Below are positions 53,122-63,500 of a stretch of 64,000 bases of DNA, one piece after another. Position numbers and translations under genes: made by a program. The stretch comes from Phytohabitans houttuyneae (GTDB lineage: Bacteria; Actinomycetota; Actinomycetes; Mycobacteriales; Micromonosporaceae), in the NCBI RefSeq assembly GCF_011764425.1, contig NZ_BLPF01000003.1, forward strand, positions 1,240,001-1,304,000. Reading direction: 5' to 3'. The notes beneath the pieces were generated by a model, which saw only the letters and a list, made by a program, of their open reading frames with translations, made no database searches and was not told the origin of the DNA. Position 1 is the stretch's first letter; the number at the start of each line of letters is the position of its first letter.

Positions 53122-53951
53122 CGTGGGTCGAGGCGATCGTCCTCGGGATCGTGCAGGGGCTGACCGAGTTCCTGCCGATCAGCTCGTCGGCCCACCTGCG
53201 GATCACGTCGGCGATCTTCTTCAAGGATGACGCGGGCGCGTCGTTCACCGCGGTCACCCAGCTCGGCACCGAGGCGGCCGTCCTGATCTACTTCGCCAAG
53301 GACATCTACCGGCTGGCGAAGACGTGGATCGTGGGGCTGTGGGACCGGTCCGTGCGGTCCACGCTGGACTACCGCATGGCCTGGTACGTGATCATCGGCT
53401 CGATCCCGATCGGCGTGCTCGGCTTCCTCTTCAAGGACCAGATCCGCTCCGCGGCCCGCAACCTGTACCTGGTCTCCACCACCCTCATCGTGTTCGCGCT
53501 GATCCTCGCGTTCGCCGAGTACTGGGGGCGCAAGGTCCGCACGATCGAGCAGTTCACGATGAAGGACGGCATCGTGATGGGCTTCGCGCAGGCGATGGCG
53601 CTGGTGCCGGGCGTGTCCCGCTCGGGCGGCGTCGTCACGGCCGGCCTGCTGCTCAACCTGACCCGGGAGACCGCCACCCGCTACTCGTTCCTGCTCGCCA
53701 TCCCGGCCGTCGTGATGTCCGGCATCTTCTCCATACCGGACGTGTTCGACAAAAGCGGTGAGGGCCTCACCCCGTCGGTCCCCCAGATGGTGGTGGCGAC
53801 GGTGATCGCGTTCGCGCTGGGGTACGCGTCGATCGCCTGGCTCCTGCGCTTCGTCGCGCACCACACCCTGTACGCGTTCGTCCTGTACCGGGTCGCGCTC
53901 GGCAGCCTCGTCCTGTGCCTTCTCGCGGCGGGCACCATCACCGCGACGTAG
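53118..53951 (+). CDS. uppP: Undecaprenyl-diphosphatase
   Basis: A 277-residue, eight-helix membrane phosphatase that recycles undecaprenyl pyrophosphate for cell-wall synthesis. BacA/UppP motifs are visible: [20 protein letters not shown] (the E-rich first motif with SSSAH) near residue 13 and [17 protein letters not shown] near 165. GTG 53118 overlaps the upstream stop. It can raise bacitracin tolerance when over-expressed; that is known of the family. The phosphatase gene downstream starts from its own promoter. Confidence 0.93.
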   Translation: MTWVEAIVLGIVQGLTEFLPISSSAHLRITSAIFFKDDAGASFTAVTQLGTEAAVLIYFAKDIYRLAKTWIVGLWDRSVRSTLDYRMAWYVIIGSIPIGVLGFLFKDQIRSAARNLYLVSTTLIVFALILAFAEYWGRKVRTIEQFTMKDGIVMGFAQAMALVPGVSRSGGVVTAGLLLNLTRETATRYSFLLAIPAVVMSGIFSIPDVFDKSGEGLTPSVPQMVVATVIAFALGYASIAWLLRFVAHHTLYAFVLYRVALGSLVLCLLAAGTITAT

Positions 53952-53971
53952 CCGCCGTAGGGTGGGGAACC

Positions 53972-54667
53972 GTGGCTACTGTGCTGCTGCTGCGCCACGG
54001 GCGCACGACGGCGAACGCGGACGGCGGGCTCGCCGGCCGCCGCCCCGTCGAGCTCGACGAGACCGGCCGGGCGCAGGCCGCCGCCGTCGGGGAGCGGCTG
54101 CGGGCGGTGCCGCTGGCCGCCGTCGTCACCAGCCCGCTGATCCGGTGCCGGCAGACGCTCGACATCGCGCTGCCCGGTGCGCCGGTCGCGGTGGAGGAGG
54201 GGCTGACCGAGTGCGGGTACGGGGAGTGGGAGGGGCAGCCGCTCAAAAAGCTCGCCAAGGATCCACTGTGGCCGGTGGTGCAGCAGCACCCCAGCGCGGC
54301 CGTCTTCCCGGGCGGCGAGGCGATGGCGGCGATGGCGGCGCGGGCCGTCGAGGCGGTCCGGCGGTGGGACGCGCGGGTCACCGGCGAGCACGGGCCGCAG
54401 GCGGTATGGCTGGCGTGCAGCCACGGCGACGTGATCAAGGCGATCGTGGCGGACGCGCTCGGCGTACACCTGGATCTTTTTCAGCGGATCGTGGCCGACC
54501 CGGCGTCGCTGACCGCGATCAGCTTCACCCCGACGCGGCCGTTCCTGCTGCGCCTCAACGACACCGGGGGCGACCTGGCCGGCCTCGTACCCCCGAAAAG
54601 GCGGCGCCCGCGCCGGGCCCGGCCGGGCGACTCCGACGCGACCGTCGGCGGCCGGGCGGGTGGCTGA
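53972..54667 (+). CDS. Histidine phosphatase (MSMEG_4193-type)
   Basis: A 231-residue phosphoglycerate-mutase-like phosphatase. LLLRHGRTTANADG has the catalytic RHG; further Arg in SPLIRCRQT, Glu in EECGYGEWEGQ-type segment, and the second His in ACSHGDVIKAIVADALG. The ADALGVHLDLFQRI and SFTPTRPFLLRLND parts match the MSMEG_4193 subgroup. GTG 53972 follows TAGGGT by 8 nt, so it is probably leaderless. Conserved next to DUF3090, SCO1664-like and mshC genes in actinobacteria. Confidence 0.88.
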   Translation: MATVLLLRHGRTTANADGGLAGRRPVELDETGRAQAAAVGERLRAVPLAAVVTSPLIRCRQTLDIALPGAPVAVEEGLTECGYGEWEGQPLKKLAKDPLWPVVQQHPSAAVFPGGEAMAAMAARAVEAVRRWDARVTGEHGPQAVWLACSHGDVIKAIVADALGVHLDLFQRIVADPASLTAISFTPTRPFLLRLNDTGGDLAGLVPPKRRRPRRARPGDSDATVGGRAGG

Positions 54668-54710
54668 ACGCACTGCACACGGCGACCGGTGTGCGGATAG
54701 GGTCTTAGGT

Positions 54711-55316
54711 ATGACCCACCAGGTGCACGCATTCGAGCCGCCGGAGCGGTTCGTCGCCGGGACCGTGGGTCCGCCGGGGGAGCGGACGTTCTTCCTCCAG
54801 GCTCGCGGGGGTGGCCGTCTGGTCAGCGTCGCGCTGGAGAAGGTGCAGATGTCGTTGCTGGCCGAAAAGCTGGAGGAGCTGCTCGCCGAGGCGCACCGCC
54901 GGTTCGGCGCCGAGCTGCCCGAGGCGCCCGCGGCCCTGTCCGACAACGAGCCGCTCGACACGCCGGTGGACGAGGAGTTCCGGGTGGGCACGCTGGGGCT
55001 CGCCTACGACGTCGACACCGCCACCGTGGTCATCGAGGCGATCGCGGCTGGTGAGGCGGAGGTCGAGGTGGAGCTCGGCGGCGACGCGGAGCTCGCCGAG
55101 GAGGACGAAGACGAAGAGGACGAGGAGCCCGACGACGACCTCGACCGGCTCCGGGTGCGGCTGACGCCGGCGGCCGCGCGGGCGTTCATCGACCGGGCGC
55201 GGCGCGTGCTCGCCGCGGGGCGGCCGCCCTGCCCGCTGTGCGGCCAGCCGCTCGACCCCCGTGGCCACCTCTGCCCCGCCACAACGGCTACCACCGGTAG
55301 GAAGCGCCGCCGATGA
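54711..55316 (+). CDS. DUF3090 family protein
   Basis: A 201-residue protein of the actinobacterial DUF3090 family: HQVHAFEPPERFVAGTVGPPGERTFFLQA at the start, ALEKVQMSLLAEKLEELL, an acidic stretch (EDEDEEDEEPDDD) unusual for the family, and a zinc-ribbon-like C-terminus CPLCGQPLDPRGHLCP. ATG 54711 follows TAGGGT by 7 nt (leaderless). The gene lies in the conserved phosphatase-DUF3090-SCO1664-mshC row; role unknown. Confidence 0.9.
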   Translation: MTHQVHAFEPPERFVAGTVGPPGERTFFLQARGGGRLVSVALEKVQMSLLAEKLEELLAEAHRRFGAELPEAPAALSDNEPLDTPVDEEFRVGTLGLAYDVDTATVVIEAIAAGEAEVEVELGGDAELAEEDEDEEDEEPDDDLDRLRVRLTPAAARAFIDRARRVLAAGRPPCPLCGQPLDPRGHLCPATTATTGRKRRR

Positions 55317-56131
55317 CCAGGCTCGACGTGCAGCCGGTGCTCGACGAGGGAGACGCGCTCCGGCTGCTGCGGCACGGCGAGTTCGAGCTTGAGGGGCGGC
55401 TTGTCGACGCGTCCAACACCACGCTGCGGGGGTTTCTCACCCTGGACGGGGTGACCGCCCGCTGCGTGTACAAGCCGGTGCGCGGCGAGCGTCCCCTCTG
55501 GGACTTCCCGGACGGCACCCTTGCCGGCCGCGAGGTCTCCGCCTACCTGGTCTCCCGCGCCACCGGCTGGCGCCTCGTCCCGCCGACCGTGCTCCGCGAC
55601 GGCCCGCTCGGCCCCGGCGCGTGCCAGCTGTGGATCGACGAGCCGGAGGACGGCGAGTCGGTGGTGGGCTTCGTGCCCGCGTTCGAGCTGCCGATCGGCT
55701 GGTTCCGGATCGCGTCGGCCCGCGACGACGAGGGCAACGCGTACGCGCTGGCCCACGCCGACGACCCCCGCCTGGCCCGGATGGCCGTCTTCGACGCGGT
55801 CATCAACAACGGCGACCGCAAGGGCGGCCACGTGCTGGTCGGCGCGGGCGGCCAGGTGTTCGGCGTCGACCACGGGGTGAGCTTCAACGTCGACGACAAG
55901 CTCCGCACCGTCCTGTGGGGCTGGACCCGCGAGCGCCTGCCCGACGAGGCTGTCGACGTGCTGGAGCGGCTGGTGCCCGCGCTGGAGAGCGCGCTGGGCG
56001 AGCAGCTGGCCGTGCACCTGACGGCCGCCGAGATCGTCCGGACCCGGGGGCGGGTCACCGATCTGCTGGCGAGTGGGCGCTTCCCCGGCCCGTCCGAGGA
56101 CTGGCCCGCCGTCCCCTGGCCCCCGATCTAG
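55313..56131 (+). CDS. SCO1664-family protein
   Basis: A 272-residue protein of the SCO1664 family, related in fold to PI3/PI4-kinase-like proteins. Motifs are VYKPVRGERPLWDFPDGTLAGRE (the Lys of the nucleotide site) and VINNGDRKGGHVLVG (catalytic-loop-like D-x-x-x-x-N pattern), then DHGVSFN. It is thought to be kinase-like but has no shown activity. ATG overlaps the DUF3090 stop by 4 bp. The normal partner mshC follows, here separated by 1.1 kb of repeat-rich DNA. Confidence 0.88.
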   Translation: MTRLDVQPVLDEGDALRLLRHGEFELEGRLVDASNTTLRGFLTLDGVTARCVYKPVRGERPLWDFPDGTLAGREVSAYLVSRATGWRLVPPTVLRDGPLGPGACQLWIDEPEDGESVVGFVPAFELPIGWFRIASARDDEGNAYALAHADDPRLARMAVFDAVINNGDRKGGHVLVGAGGQVFGVDHGVSFNVDDKLRTVLWGWTRERLPDEAVDVLERLVPALESALGEQLAVHLTAAEIVRTRGRVTDLLASGRFPGPSEDWPAVPWPPI

Positions 56132-56216
56132 GCTCGGCCGCGGTCCTCCTGGTCTCCGCCCGCGGAGCGGCGGTGTCGCTTTCGGGTTCGGGAGGGTCGA
56201 AAACCGAACGAGATGA

Positions 56217-57094
56217 GAGCTGCCGCGATGTCCGCGGTGGTCCGGACCGTTGCTCCCGCGGCCTCACCCTCCGCGGCGCGCGAGCTCACCCCACCCGGCT
56301 GGCGCCGGCCACCCGTGCCATTCCAAGGGGCGCGTCCCGCGAGGTGGTGTAGCAGCCCGCGGCGAGGCTCTGCAGGTCGGTCAGTTCAGGCGGCGATGAG
56401 TTCGGCTGTCGGGGTGGTGGGCGCGGTGGTGGTGAGTTGGGCCATGGTGCCTTCAGAGAGGTAGCGGCGGTCGCCGGTTGGCCATCCGTCGTGGGCTTCG
56501 ACCAGGACTGCGCCGGCGAGGCGGAGCGGGGCCGCGACGGCCCGTCGGCACCGGCCGACACGGTCACCCGTCCACGGGAGCATCCAGAGCTGGGCGCATG
56601 GGTGCGCCCAGCTCCTTCACAACCGGAACCCCGCACCCCACCCCCTGATCGTGGGCCTGGGCCGAGCGGGTGCAATCTGTCTCCGGGCCGCCGTAGCCGC
56701 GGTGGGTGGGCTGGCATCGGCGGTCCGGATTGTGGTCCGGGGTCCTGCGATGGCGGTGGTGCGGCCTCCCTCGCTGCTGGCCCAGAGGATGCCCCCGAAG
56801 TCCTTGATCAACTTATGCTGGCGATCTGTTCCTTCGATCGGTTCCTAGGTGAGGCGCCGCCTGGGTCCTTGATCGATGCACGGCCGGGCCGTCCGTGGCG
56901 AGAGAGCGTCCCTGCACTGCCACCTGATCGTCACGATCGGCACCCCAGCCCCGGGCAAGCCGCGCGATCAAGGCTCGGCCTGGTGCCTTGCCTTCGCGGA
57001 CCGGGCCTAGCGCATAAGGGGTTCAGGTCCCCCGCCGCGGAGGGTGAGGCCGCGGGAGCAACGGCCTGGACCACCGCGGACATCGCGGTAGCCC
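56217..57094. repeat. Inverted pair of family B repeats enclosing transposase remnants
   Basis: Family B plus at 56217-56293 and family B minus at 57022-57094 bracket about 730 bp. Between them lie a C-terminal transposase remnant (56386-56583), the single family D arm near 56793 and a CCTAGG motif near 56845. The region between SCO1664-like and mshC genes is normally short in relatives, so this looks like inserted DNA. Right of the pair, 57110-57180 carries a shortened family C tail (CGATCGACAGTCACGGACCG). Confidence 0.6.
56386..56583 (-). pseudogene. Remnant of a transposase C-terminus (IS256-type, probable)
   Basis: A 65-residue open frame: [20 protein letters not shown], then [16 protein letters not shown]. 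The LVEAHDxWxxxxRRYLSEGxM pattern matches the last residues of IS256/Mutator-type transposases in actinobacteria. Everything upstream is absent or broken, so it is a dead fragment. Match is from memory of the family, not from a search. Confidence 0.5.
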
Positions 57095-57270
57095 AAATCC
57101 CTCGGAAAAGATCGTCAGATCTCGAAGCGCACGCCACCGGCGCCCGATCGACAGTCACGGACCGCGACCACCCCGTCTCGGTCAGCGACGACAGCCTGTT
57201 CGGACGGTTTAGGGTCGGCGAGACGTTCGTCGCAGCGGGACCGCCCCTGCCGCTGGATAGGCTGGCTGGC

Positions 57271-58515
57271 ATGGAATCTTGGACCGGCCACGAGGTGCCG
57301 CGGCTGCCGGGCAGTGGCCAGCCGCTCGCGCTGTTCGACTCGGCGCGGCGTGCCGTTCACCCCAGCGGCGGGCCGGCCGGCGCGCGGACCATCTACGTGT
57401 GCGGCATCACACCGTATGACGCGACGCACCTCGGCCACGCGGCGACGATGATCACGTTTGACCTGGTGCAGCGGGCGTGGCGGGACGCGGGGCACGAGGT
57501 GACCTACGTCCAGAACGTCACCGACATCGACGACCCCCTGCTCGAGCGCGCCGCCCGCGACGGGGAGGACTGGGTCGTGCTGGCGATGCGCGAGACGGCG
57601 CTGTTCCGCGAGGACATGGAGTCGCTGCGGATGATCCCGCCGGAGCACTACGTGGGCGCGGTCGAGTCGATCCCCGCGATCGTGGAGAAGGTGGCGGCGC
57701 TCGTCGACCGCGGCGCCGCGTACCGCCTCGACGACGGCACCGGCGACGTGTACTTCGACGTGGCCGCGGCGCCCGCGTTCGGCTACGAGTCCAACCTGTC
57801 CCGCGAGCAGATGCTCGCCTTCTTCGCCGAGCGCGGCGGCGACCCCGAGCGTGCCGGCAAGCGCGACCCGCTCGACCCGCTGCTGTGGCGGGGCGCCCGC
57901 GACGGCGAGCCGGCGTGGGCGGGCGGCAGCTTCGGCCCGGGGCGGCCGGGGTGGCACATCGAGTGCGCGTCGATCGCGCTGGACCTGCTCGGCGACACCA
58001 TCGACGTGCAGGGCGGCGGCAACGACCTGCTTTTCCCGCACCACGAGTGTTCGGCGGCGCACGCGGAGGCGTTGACGGGTGCGGCGCCGTTCGCGCGGCA
58101 CTACGTGCACGCCGGCATGATCGGCCTCGACGGGGAGAAGATGTCGAAGTCCGAGGGCAACCTCGTCTTCGTCTCCCGCCTCCGCGCCGACGGCATCGAC
58201 CCGATGGCGGTGCGCCTGGCCCTGGTGGCCGACCACTACCGCGTCGACCGCCAGTGGACCGACGACCTGCTCAAGACCGCACAACAGCGGCTGGCCAGGT
58301 GGCGCGAGGCCGCCGCGGCCGGGTCCGGGCCGTCGGGGGCGGACCTTCTTGCGGGGGTACGGGCCAGGGTGTGCGACGACCTTGACACTCCCGGGGCACT
58401 GGCGCTTGTCGACGAGTGGGTGGACCGCGCGCTGGCCGGCGCCGGCGACGACCGCGAGGCTCCGGCGCTGATGGCGCGCACGGTGGACGCCCTGCTCGGC
58501 GTGCGCCTGGTCTAG
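57271..58515 (+). CDS. mshC: Cysteine:glucosaminyl-inositol ligase, mycothiol biosynthesis
   Basis: A 414-residue class-I aminoacyl-synthetase-like ligase that joins Cys to GlcN-Ins, the third step of mycothiol synthesis. It has the HIGH box as THLGHAAT (H53 and H56), Zn-binding Cys44 in IYVCGIT, and KMSKS (290-294) in GEKMSKSEG. It is shorter than CysS and its C-terminal [10 protein letters not shown] part matches MshC rather than cysteinyl-tRNA synthetase. ATG 57271 follows TAGGCT by 8 nt, so it is probably leaderless. Neighbours on the left are the conserved SCO1664/DUF3090/phosphatase genes. Confidence 0.94.
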   Translation: MESWTGHEVPRLPGSGQPLALFDSARRAVHPSGGPAGARTIYVCGITPYDATHLGHAATMITFDLVQRAWRDAGHEVTYVQNVTDIDDPLLERAARDGEDWVVLAMRETALFREDMESLRMIPPEHYVGAVESIPAIVEKVAALVDRGAAYRLDDGTGDVYFDVAAAPAFGYESNLSREQMLAFFAERGGDPERAGKRDPLDPLLWRGARDGEPAWAGGSFGPGRPGWHIECASIALDLLGDTIDVQGGGNDLLFPHHECSAAHAEALTGAAPFARHYVHAGMIGLDGEKMSKSEGNLVFVSRLRADGIDPMAVRLALVADHYRVDRQWTDDLLKTAQQRLARWREAAAAGSGPSGADLLAGVRARVCDDLDTPGALALVDEWVDRALAGAGDDREAPALMARTVDALLGVRLV

Positions 58516-58533
58516 GCCCTGGAAATTCTTGCC

Positions 58534-58601
58534 GGGCCTGCCGAGTCGCCGGCCGCGGGGGCATTTGGTCCGCGCGGACATCCCGGCGAGTCGGCAGGCC
58601 C
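58534..58601. terminator. Long inverted repeat between mshC and GntR gene
   Basis: GGGCCTGCCGAGTCGCCGG (58534-58552) is complementary to CCGGCGAGTCGGCAGGCCC (58583-58601) at 18 of 19 positions, with a 30-nt loop. It sits between convergent genes and is likely a bidirectional terminator. Confidence 0.75.
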
Positions 58602-58628
58602 GCCTCGACAAATCTGTTCAAACAGGGC

Positions 58629-59420
58629 CTAGCCGAGCGCGAGTCCCGGGTCGGGGTCGGGGTCCGGCGTGGGCGCGGGGATCTTGTACTCCTCCGTCAG
58701 CGTCGTCATCGGCCCCGGCCAGGTCGCCTGCGCCACCTCGATCGGCCGGTGGGCGTCGTCGAACGCGACGTGCAGCAGGTGCAGCACCGGCGTGTCCGGC
58801 CGGATCTGCAGGATCTCGGCCTCCTCGCGGCTGGGCTGGCGGGCGCTGATCGTGTCGGTGGCCGACACGTACCGCCGCCCGGTCACCTCCTCGGCCTCCT
58901 GGTAGAGCGGCCGCCCGAACGCCTCGCGCCGCTCCAGCCCGGTGCCTCCCGCGTCGTCCACCCGAAACCACGAGGCGCCGACCTCGACCGGCACGTCCTC
59001 GGTGCGCACGATGTAGCGGCGTACCACGAGCTCGGTGCCGTCGCGCACCCCGAACGCGTCGGCCACCTCGGGCGGCGCCGGCGCGCGGCCGACCTCGGCC
59101 AGGTGCTGGCGGTACCGGGCGGCGAGGTCGCTGTGGTAGCCGCGGTGCGCGCCGTAGCGGCCGCGGGAGAGGCGGTTGAGCCGGCGCCGGGTGCCGCGGA
59201 CGTACGTGCCGGAGCCGGGCTTGGTGATGAGCAGCCCTTCGACGCGGAGCTGGTCGACGGTGCGCTGCACGGTCTGCTTGGCCACCCCGAACATCTCCGC
59301 GATCGCCGGGATGCTGGGCAGCCGCTCGCCGGGCGCCCAGTCCCCGCGCCTGATCCGCTCGCGCAGCTGCGCGGCGATCTGCCGATGCGGAAACTCGGCG
59401 GCCCCAGGGTTGATACTCAT
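58629..59420 (-). CDS. GntR-family regulator, HutC subfamily
   Basis: A 263-residue GntR/HutC regulator. Residues 10-75: ERIRRGDWAPGERLPSIPAIAEMFGVAKQTVQRTVDQL winged helix; residues 105-245: UTRA ligand domain with VRRYIVRTEDVPVEVGASW and LHLLHVAFDDAHRPIEVAQ. The C-terminus ends in a Pro/Asp repeat (PAPTPDPDPDPG), common in conjugative-element regulators. The start ATG 59420 is 6 bp from a CCTAGG pair that probably is its own operator. No target operon is adjacent, so the regulon is unknown; a related motif lies at 35833. Confidence 0.85.
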   Translation of the reverse strand: MSINPGAAEFPHRQIAAQLRERIRRGDWAPGERLPSIPAIAEMFGVAKQTVQRTVDQLRVEGLLITKPGSGTYVRGTRRRLNRLSRGRYGAHRGYHSDLAARYRQHLAEVGRAPAPPEVADAFGVRDGTELVVRRYIVRTEDVPVEVGASWFRVDDAGGTGLERREAFGRPLYQEAEEVTGRRYVSATDTISARQPSREEAEILQIRPDTPVLHLLHVAFDDAHRPIEVAQATWPGPMTTLTEEYKIPAPTPDPDPDPGLALG

Positions 59421-59425
59421 AGTTT

Positions 59426-59441
59426 CCTAGGATGCCCTAGG
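59426..59441. promoter_or_regulatory. Likely GntR operator: paired CCTAGG
   Basis: CCTAGG (59426-59431), ATGC, CCTAGG (59436-59441), right at the GntR start codon. CCTAGG is rare in actinomycete DNA, so the pair is striking. Typical autoregulatory site of HutC-type repressors. Confidence 0.6.
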
Positions 59442-59495
59442 CGGTGTGCCGCCCACCACCGACACGCCGCCCACGGCGCCGACGAGACGGGTGGT

Positions 59496-59554
59496 CGATC
59501 AGGGACTTCGTGCGAGGACACGCCGACGGACACGCCCACCAACTCCCTGATCAA
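59496..59554. repeat. Palindromic intergenic element, family D copy 3
   Basis: Arms CGATCAGGGA (59496-59505) and TCCCTGATC (59544-59552) around a loop that includes GGACACGCCGACGGACACGC direct repeats. It lies 24 bp past the stop codon of the PAC2 gene, again at a gene 3' end. Confidence 0.7.
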
Positions 59555-59577
59555 CAGGGAGAGGGGAGACGGGCGGT

Positions 59578-60447
59578 TTACCAGGAGCCGGCGGTGGGGC
59601 CGGCGGAGCCGCCGCGGCGGCGCAGGTACTTTTCGAACTCCTGGGCGATCTCGTCGCCGGTCAGGGGCTGGATGCCGGCGTCGCCGACGCGCTCCTCGAG
59701 CTCGCGCACGTACTCGCCGAGCTCGGCGTCCTGCTCGGCGGCGGCGCGCACGCGCTGCTCCCACTCGGCCGCCTCCTCGGCCAGGTCGGCCATCGGCACC
59801 GGCAGGTCGAGGACGTCCTCGACGCGGTGCAGCAGCGCCTGGGTGGCCTTGGGGCAGGGCGGGTTGTTGGCGTAGTGGGGCACGTGCACCCAGAAGGAGA
59901 CGGCGTCGACCTCGGCGCGGGTACAGGCGTCCTGCAGCACCCCGACGATGCCGGTCGGGCCGTCGTAGCGGGTGGGGGTGAGGCGGTAGCGCTCGGCGGC
60001 GTCCTTGTCGGACGCGCTGCCGCTGATCGGCAGGGGCCGGGTGTACGGCACGTCGGCCAGCAGCGCGCCCAGCAGCACGACCCGCTCGATCTCCAGGCTG
60101 TGGCACAGCTCGAGCACCTGCTCGCAGAACGTGCGCCACCGCATGCTCGGCTCGATGCCGCGGATGAGCACGACGCTGCGCTCGGTGCCGGGCGGGGTGG
60201 CCGCCATGAAGCGGGTGGTGGGCCACTCGATGCGGCGGGTCTCGCCGTCAGCCATGGTGATGGTGGGGCGGCTGACCTGGAAGTCGTAGAAGTCCTCCGG
60301 GTCCAGCGCGGCGATCTGTTTGGCTTCCCACACCTGCTCCAGGTGCTCGACCGCCGCCGTGGACGCGTCGGCGGCGTCGTTCCACCCCTCGAACGCGGCG
60401 ATGGCCACGGGGGAGCGCAGCACCGGCAGGCCGTCAAACTCGGTCAC
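59578..60447 (-). CDS. PAC2 family protein
   Basis: A 289-residue PAC2 (proteasome assembly chaperone 2-like) protein: PVAIAAFEGWNDAADASTAAVEHL at the start, RPTITMADGETRRIEWP, LIRGIEPSMRWRTFCEQVLEL, LLGALLADVPYTRPLP and SFWVHVPHYANNPPCPKATQAL. In actinobacteria PAC2 proteins are linked to proteasome function or to unknown roles. GTG 60447 follows TAGGCT by 7 nt, so it is leaderless. It is divergent from metH. Confidence 0.9.
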   Translation of the reverse strand: MTEFDGLPVLRSPVAIAAFEGWNDAADASTAAVEHLEQVWEAKQIAALDPEDFYDFQVSRPTITMADGETRRIEWPTTRFMAATPPGTERSVVLIRGIEPSMRWRTFCEQVLELCHSLEIERVVLLGALLADVPYTRPLPISGSASDKDAAERYRLTPTRYDGPTGIVGVLQDACTRAEVDAVSFWVHVPHYANNPPCPKATQALLHRVEDVLDLPVPMADLAEEAAEWEQRVRAAAEQDAELGEYVRELEERVGDAGIQPLTGDEIAQEFEKYLRRRGGSAGPTAGSW

Positions 60448-60563
60448 AGCTCTCAGCCTACGTGCCTGCGCGTGACCTGACCCGGCAGCGTTGCCCACCG
60501 GGCGTGCCGGACACCGCACCGACCTCCGCACGGGCGGGGTGTGTGGGGCACTAACCTTGGACC

Positions 60564-63500
60564 GTGCCGAACTCGCTGCTTGACGCGCTCGCCGACCGCA
60601 TCCTCATCGCCGACGGGGCGATGGGCACCATGTTGCAGGCCGCTGACCTGGACGTTGACGACGACTTCCAGGGTCTTGAGGGGTGCAACGAGGTGCTCAA
60701 CGTGACCCGCCCGGACGTGGTGCGGGGGGTGCACGAAGCGTACTTCGCGGCGGGGTCGGACTGTGTCGAGACGAACACGTTCGGCGCGAACCTCGCGGCA
60801 CTTGGTGAGTACGACATTCCACACCGAATTTTCGAGTTGTCGGAGGCGGGGGCGCGGATCGCGCGGGAGGCGGCGGACCGTTTCTCGACGCCTGAGCGGC
60901 CGAGGTTCGTGCTGGGGTCGATCGGGCCGGGCACGAAGCTGCCGACGCTGGGGCACGCGCCGTACGGTGCGCTGCGCGACGCGTACCAGCAGAACGCGGC
61001 CGGGCTGATCGCGGGCGGTGCGGACGCGCTGATCGTGGAGACGTGCCAGGACCTGCTGCAGACCAAGGCGGCGGTGATCGGGGTGCGCCGGGCGGCGGCG
61101 GAGGCGGGCCGTGCGGTGCCGCTGATCTGCCACGTGACGGTGGAGACGACCGGCACGATGCTGCTGGGCAGCGAGATCGGTGCGGCGTTGACCGCGCTGG
61201 AGCCGCTGGGCATCGACCTGATCGGCCTGAACTGCGCGACCGGTCCGGCGGAGATGACCGAGCACCTGCGGTACCTGTCGCAGCACGCGCGGGTGCCGCT
61301 GTCGGTGATGCCGAACGCGGGGCTGCCGGAGCTGACGGCGGACGGCGCGCGGTACCCGCTGACGCCGGATGAGCTGGCGGAGGCGCTGGACCGGTTCGTG
61401 AACGAGTACGGGGTGTCGCTGATCGGCGGCTGCTGCGGCACGACGCCGGAGCACGTGCGGGTGGTGTCGGAGCGGCTGGCGGGCGCGCAGGCGGCGCCGC
61501 GGCGTCCGGTCGTCGAGGCGGGCGTGTCGTCGATCTACCACCACGTGCCGTTCGCGCAGGACGCGAGCGTGCTGATGGTCGGCGAGCGGACGAACGCGAA
61601 CGGGTCGAAGGCGTTCCGGGACGCGATGCTCGCCGGTGACTACCAGTCGTGTGTGGAGATCGCGCGGGGGCAGGCGCGGGACGGTTCGCACCTGCTGGAC
61701 CTGTGTGTCGACTACGTGGGGCGGGACGGCGCGCAGGACATGCGCGAGCTGGCCGGCCGGTTCGCGACGGCGTCGACGTTGCCGATCATGCTGGACTCGA
61801 CCGAGCCGGCGGTGATCGAGGCGGGGCTGGAGATGCTCGGCGGGCGGTGCGTGGTCAACTCGGTCAACTTCGAGGACGGCGACGGGCCGGATTCGCGGTA
61901 CGCGCGGGTGATGCCGATCGTGAGCGAGCACGGCGCGGGTGTGGTGGCGCTGTGCATCGACGAGGAGGGGCAGGCGCGCACCGCGGAGTGGAAGGTGCGG
62001 GTGGCGTCGCGGCTGATCGACGACCTGACCGGCCGGTGGGGGCTGGCGGTGCCGGACATCCTCGTCGACTGCCTGACGTTTCCGATCTCGACGGGGCAGG
62101 AGGAGACCCGCCGGGACGGCATCGAGACGATCGAGGCGATCCGGCAGATCGCGCAGCGGTACCCCGGCGTGAACTTCACCCTGGGTATCTCGAACGTCTC
62201 CTTCGGTCTGAACGCCGCGGCCCGTCAGGTGCTCAACTCGGTGTTCCTGCACGAGTGCGTGGAGGCGGGGCTGACCAGCGCGATCGTGCACGCCAGCAAG
62301 ATCCTGCCGATGTCGAAGATCCCGGAGGAGCAGCGTTCGGTCGCGCTTGACCTGGTGTACGACCGGCGGCGTGAGGGCTACGACCCGCTGCAGCGGTTCA
62401 TCGAGCTGTTCGAGGGTGTGGACGTGGCGTCGGCGCGGGCGACGCGGGCGCAGGAGCTGGCCGGGTTGCCGCTGGACGAGCGGCTCAAGCGGCGGATCAT
62501 CGACGGCGAGCGCAACGGCCTGGAGGCCGACCTCGACGAGCAGCTGGCGTCGATGTCGGCGCTGGCGATCATCAACGACATCCTGCTGGACGGGATGAAG
62601 GTGGTCGGCGAGCTGTTCGGGTCGGGGCAGATGCAGCTGCCGTTCGTGCTGCAGTCGGCCGAGGTGATGAAGACCGCGGTGGCGTACCTGGAGCCGCACA
62701 TGGACAAGGCGGACGACGGCGGCAAGGGCCGCATCGTGCTGGCCACGGTCCGCGGCGACGTGCACGACATCGGCAAGAACCTCGTCGACATCATCCTGTC
62801 CAACAACGGGTACGAGGTCGTGAACATCGGCATCAAGCAGCCGATCAACGCGATCCTCGACGCGGCGGAGCAGCACCAGGCGGACGCGATCGGCATGTCC
62901 GGGCTGCTGGTCAAGAGCACCGTGATCATGAAGGAAAACCTGCAGGAGATGGACGCCCGCGGGTCGGCGAGCGGTGGCCGGTGCTGCTGGGCGGTGCGGC
63001 GCTGACCCGTGCGTACGTGGAGGACGACCTGCGTTCGATGTTCGGCGGGCAGGTGCACTACGCGCGGGACGCGTTCGAGGGGCTGTCGCTGATGGAACGG
63101 GTGATGGCCGCGAAGCGGGGTGAGGCGCCGGTCGTCGACGCGGACCGGGAGGCGGCGCTGGCGGCCCGCAAGGCGCGCCGGGAGAAGCAGCGCACGATCG
63201 TGGCGGAGTCGCTGCCGGAGCTGAGTGACGACTCGGTCCGCTCGGACGTGGCGCGGGACGTGGAGGTGCCGGCGCCGCCGTTCTTCGGCACCCGCGTCGT
63301 GCGGGGCCTGCCCCTCGCCGACTACGCGGCGCTGCTGGACGAGCGGGCCACGTTCCTGGGGCAGTGGGGGCTGCGCGGTTCGCGGGGTGGTTCCGGCCCG
63401 ACGTACGAGGAGCTGGTGGAGACCGAGGGGCGGCCGAGGCTGCGGTACTGGCTGGACCGGCTGATCTCGGACAAGGTGCTGGAGGCGGCGGTCGTCTACG

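Noticed and set aside
60454-60563. Cobalamin riboswitch upstream of metH
   Set aside because: Only about 110 bp between divergent genes, no B12-box, and the start appears leaderless.
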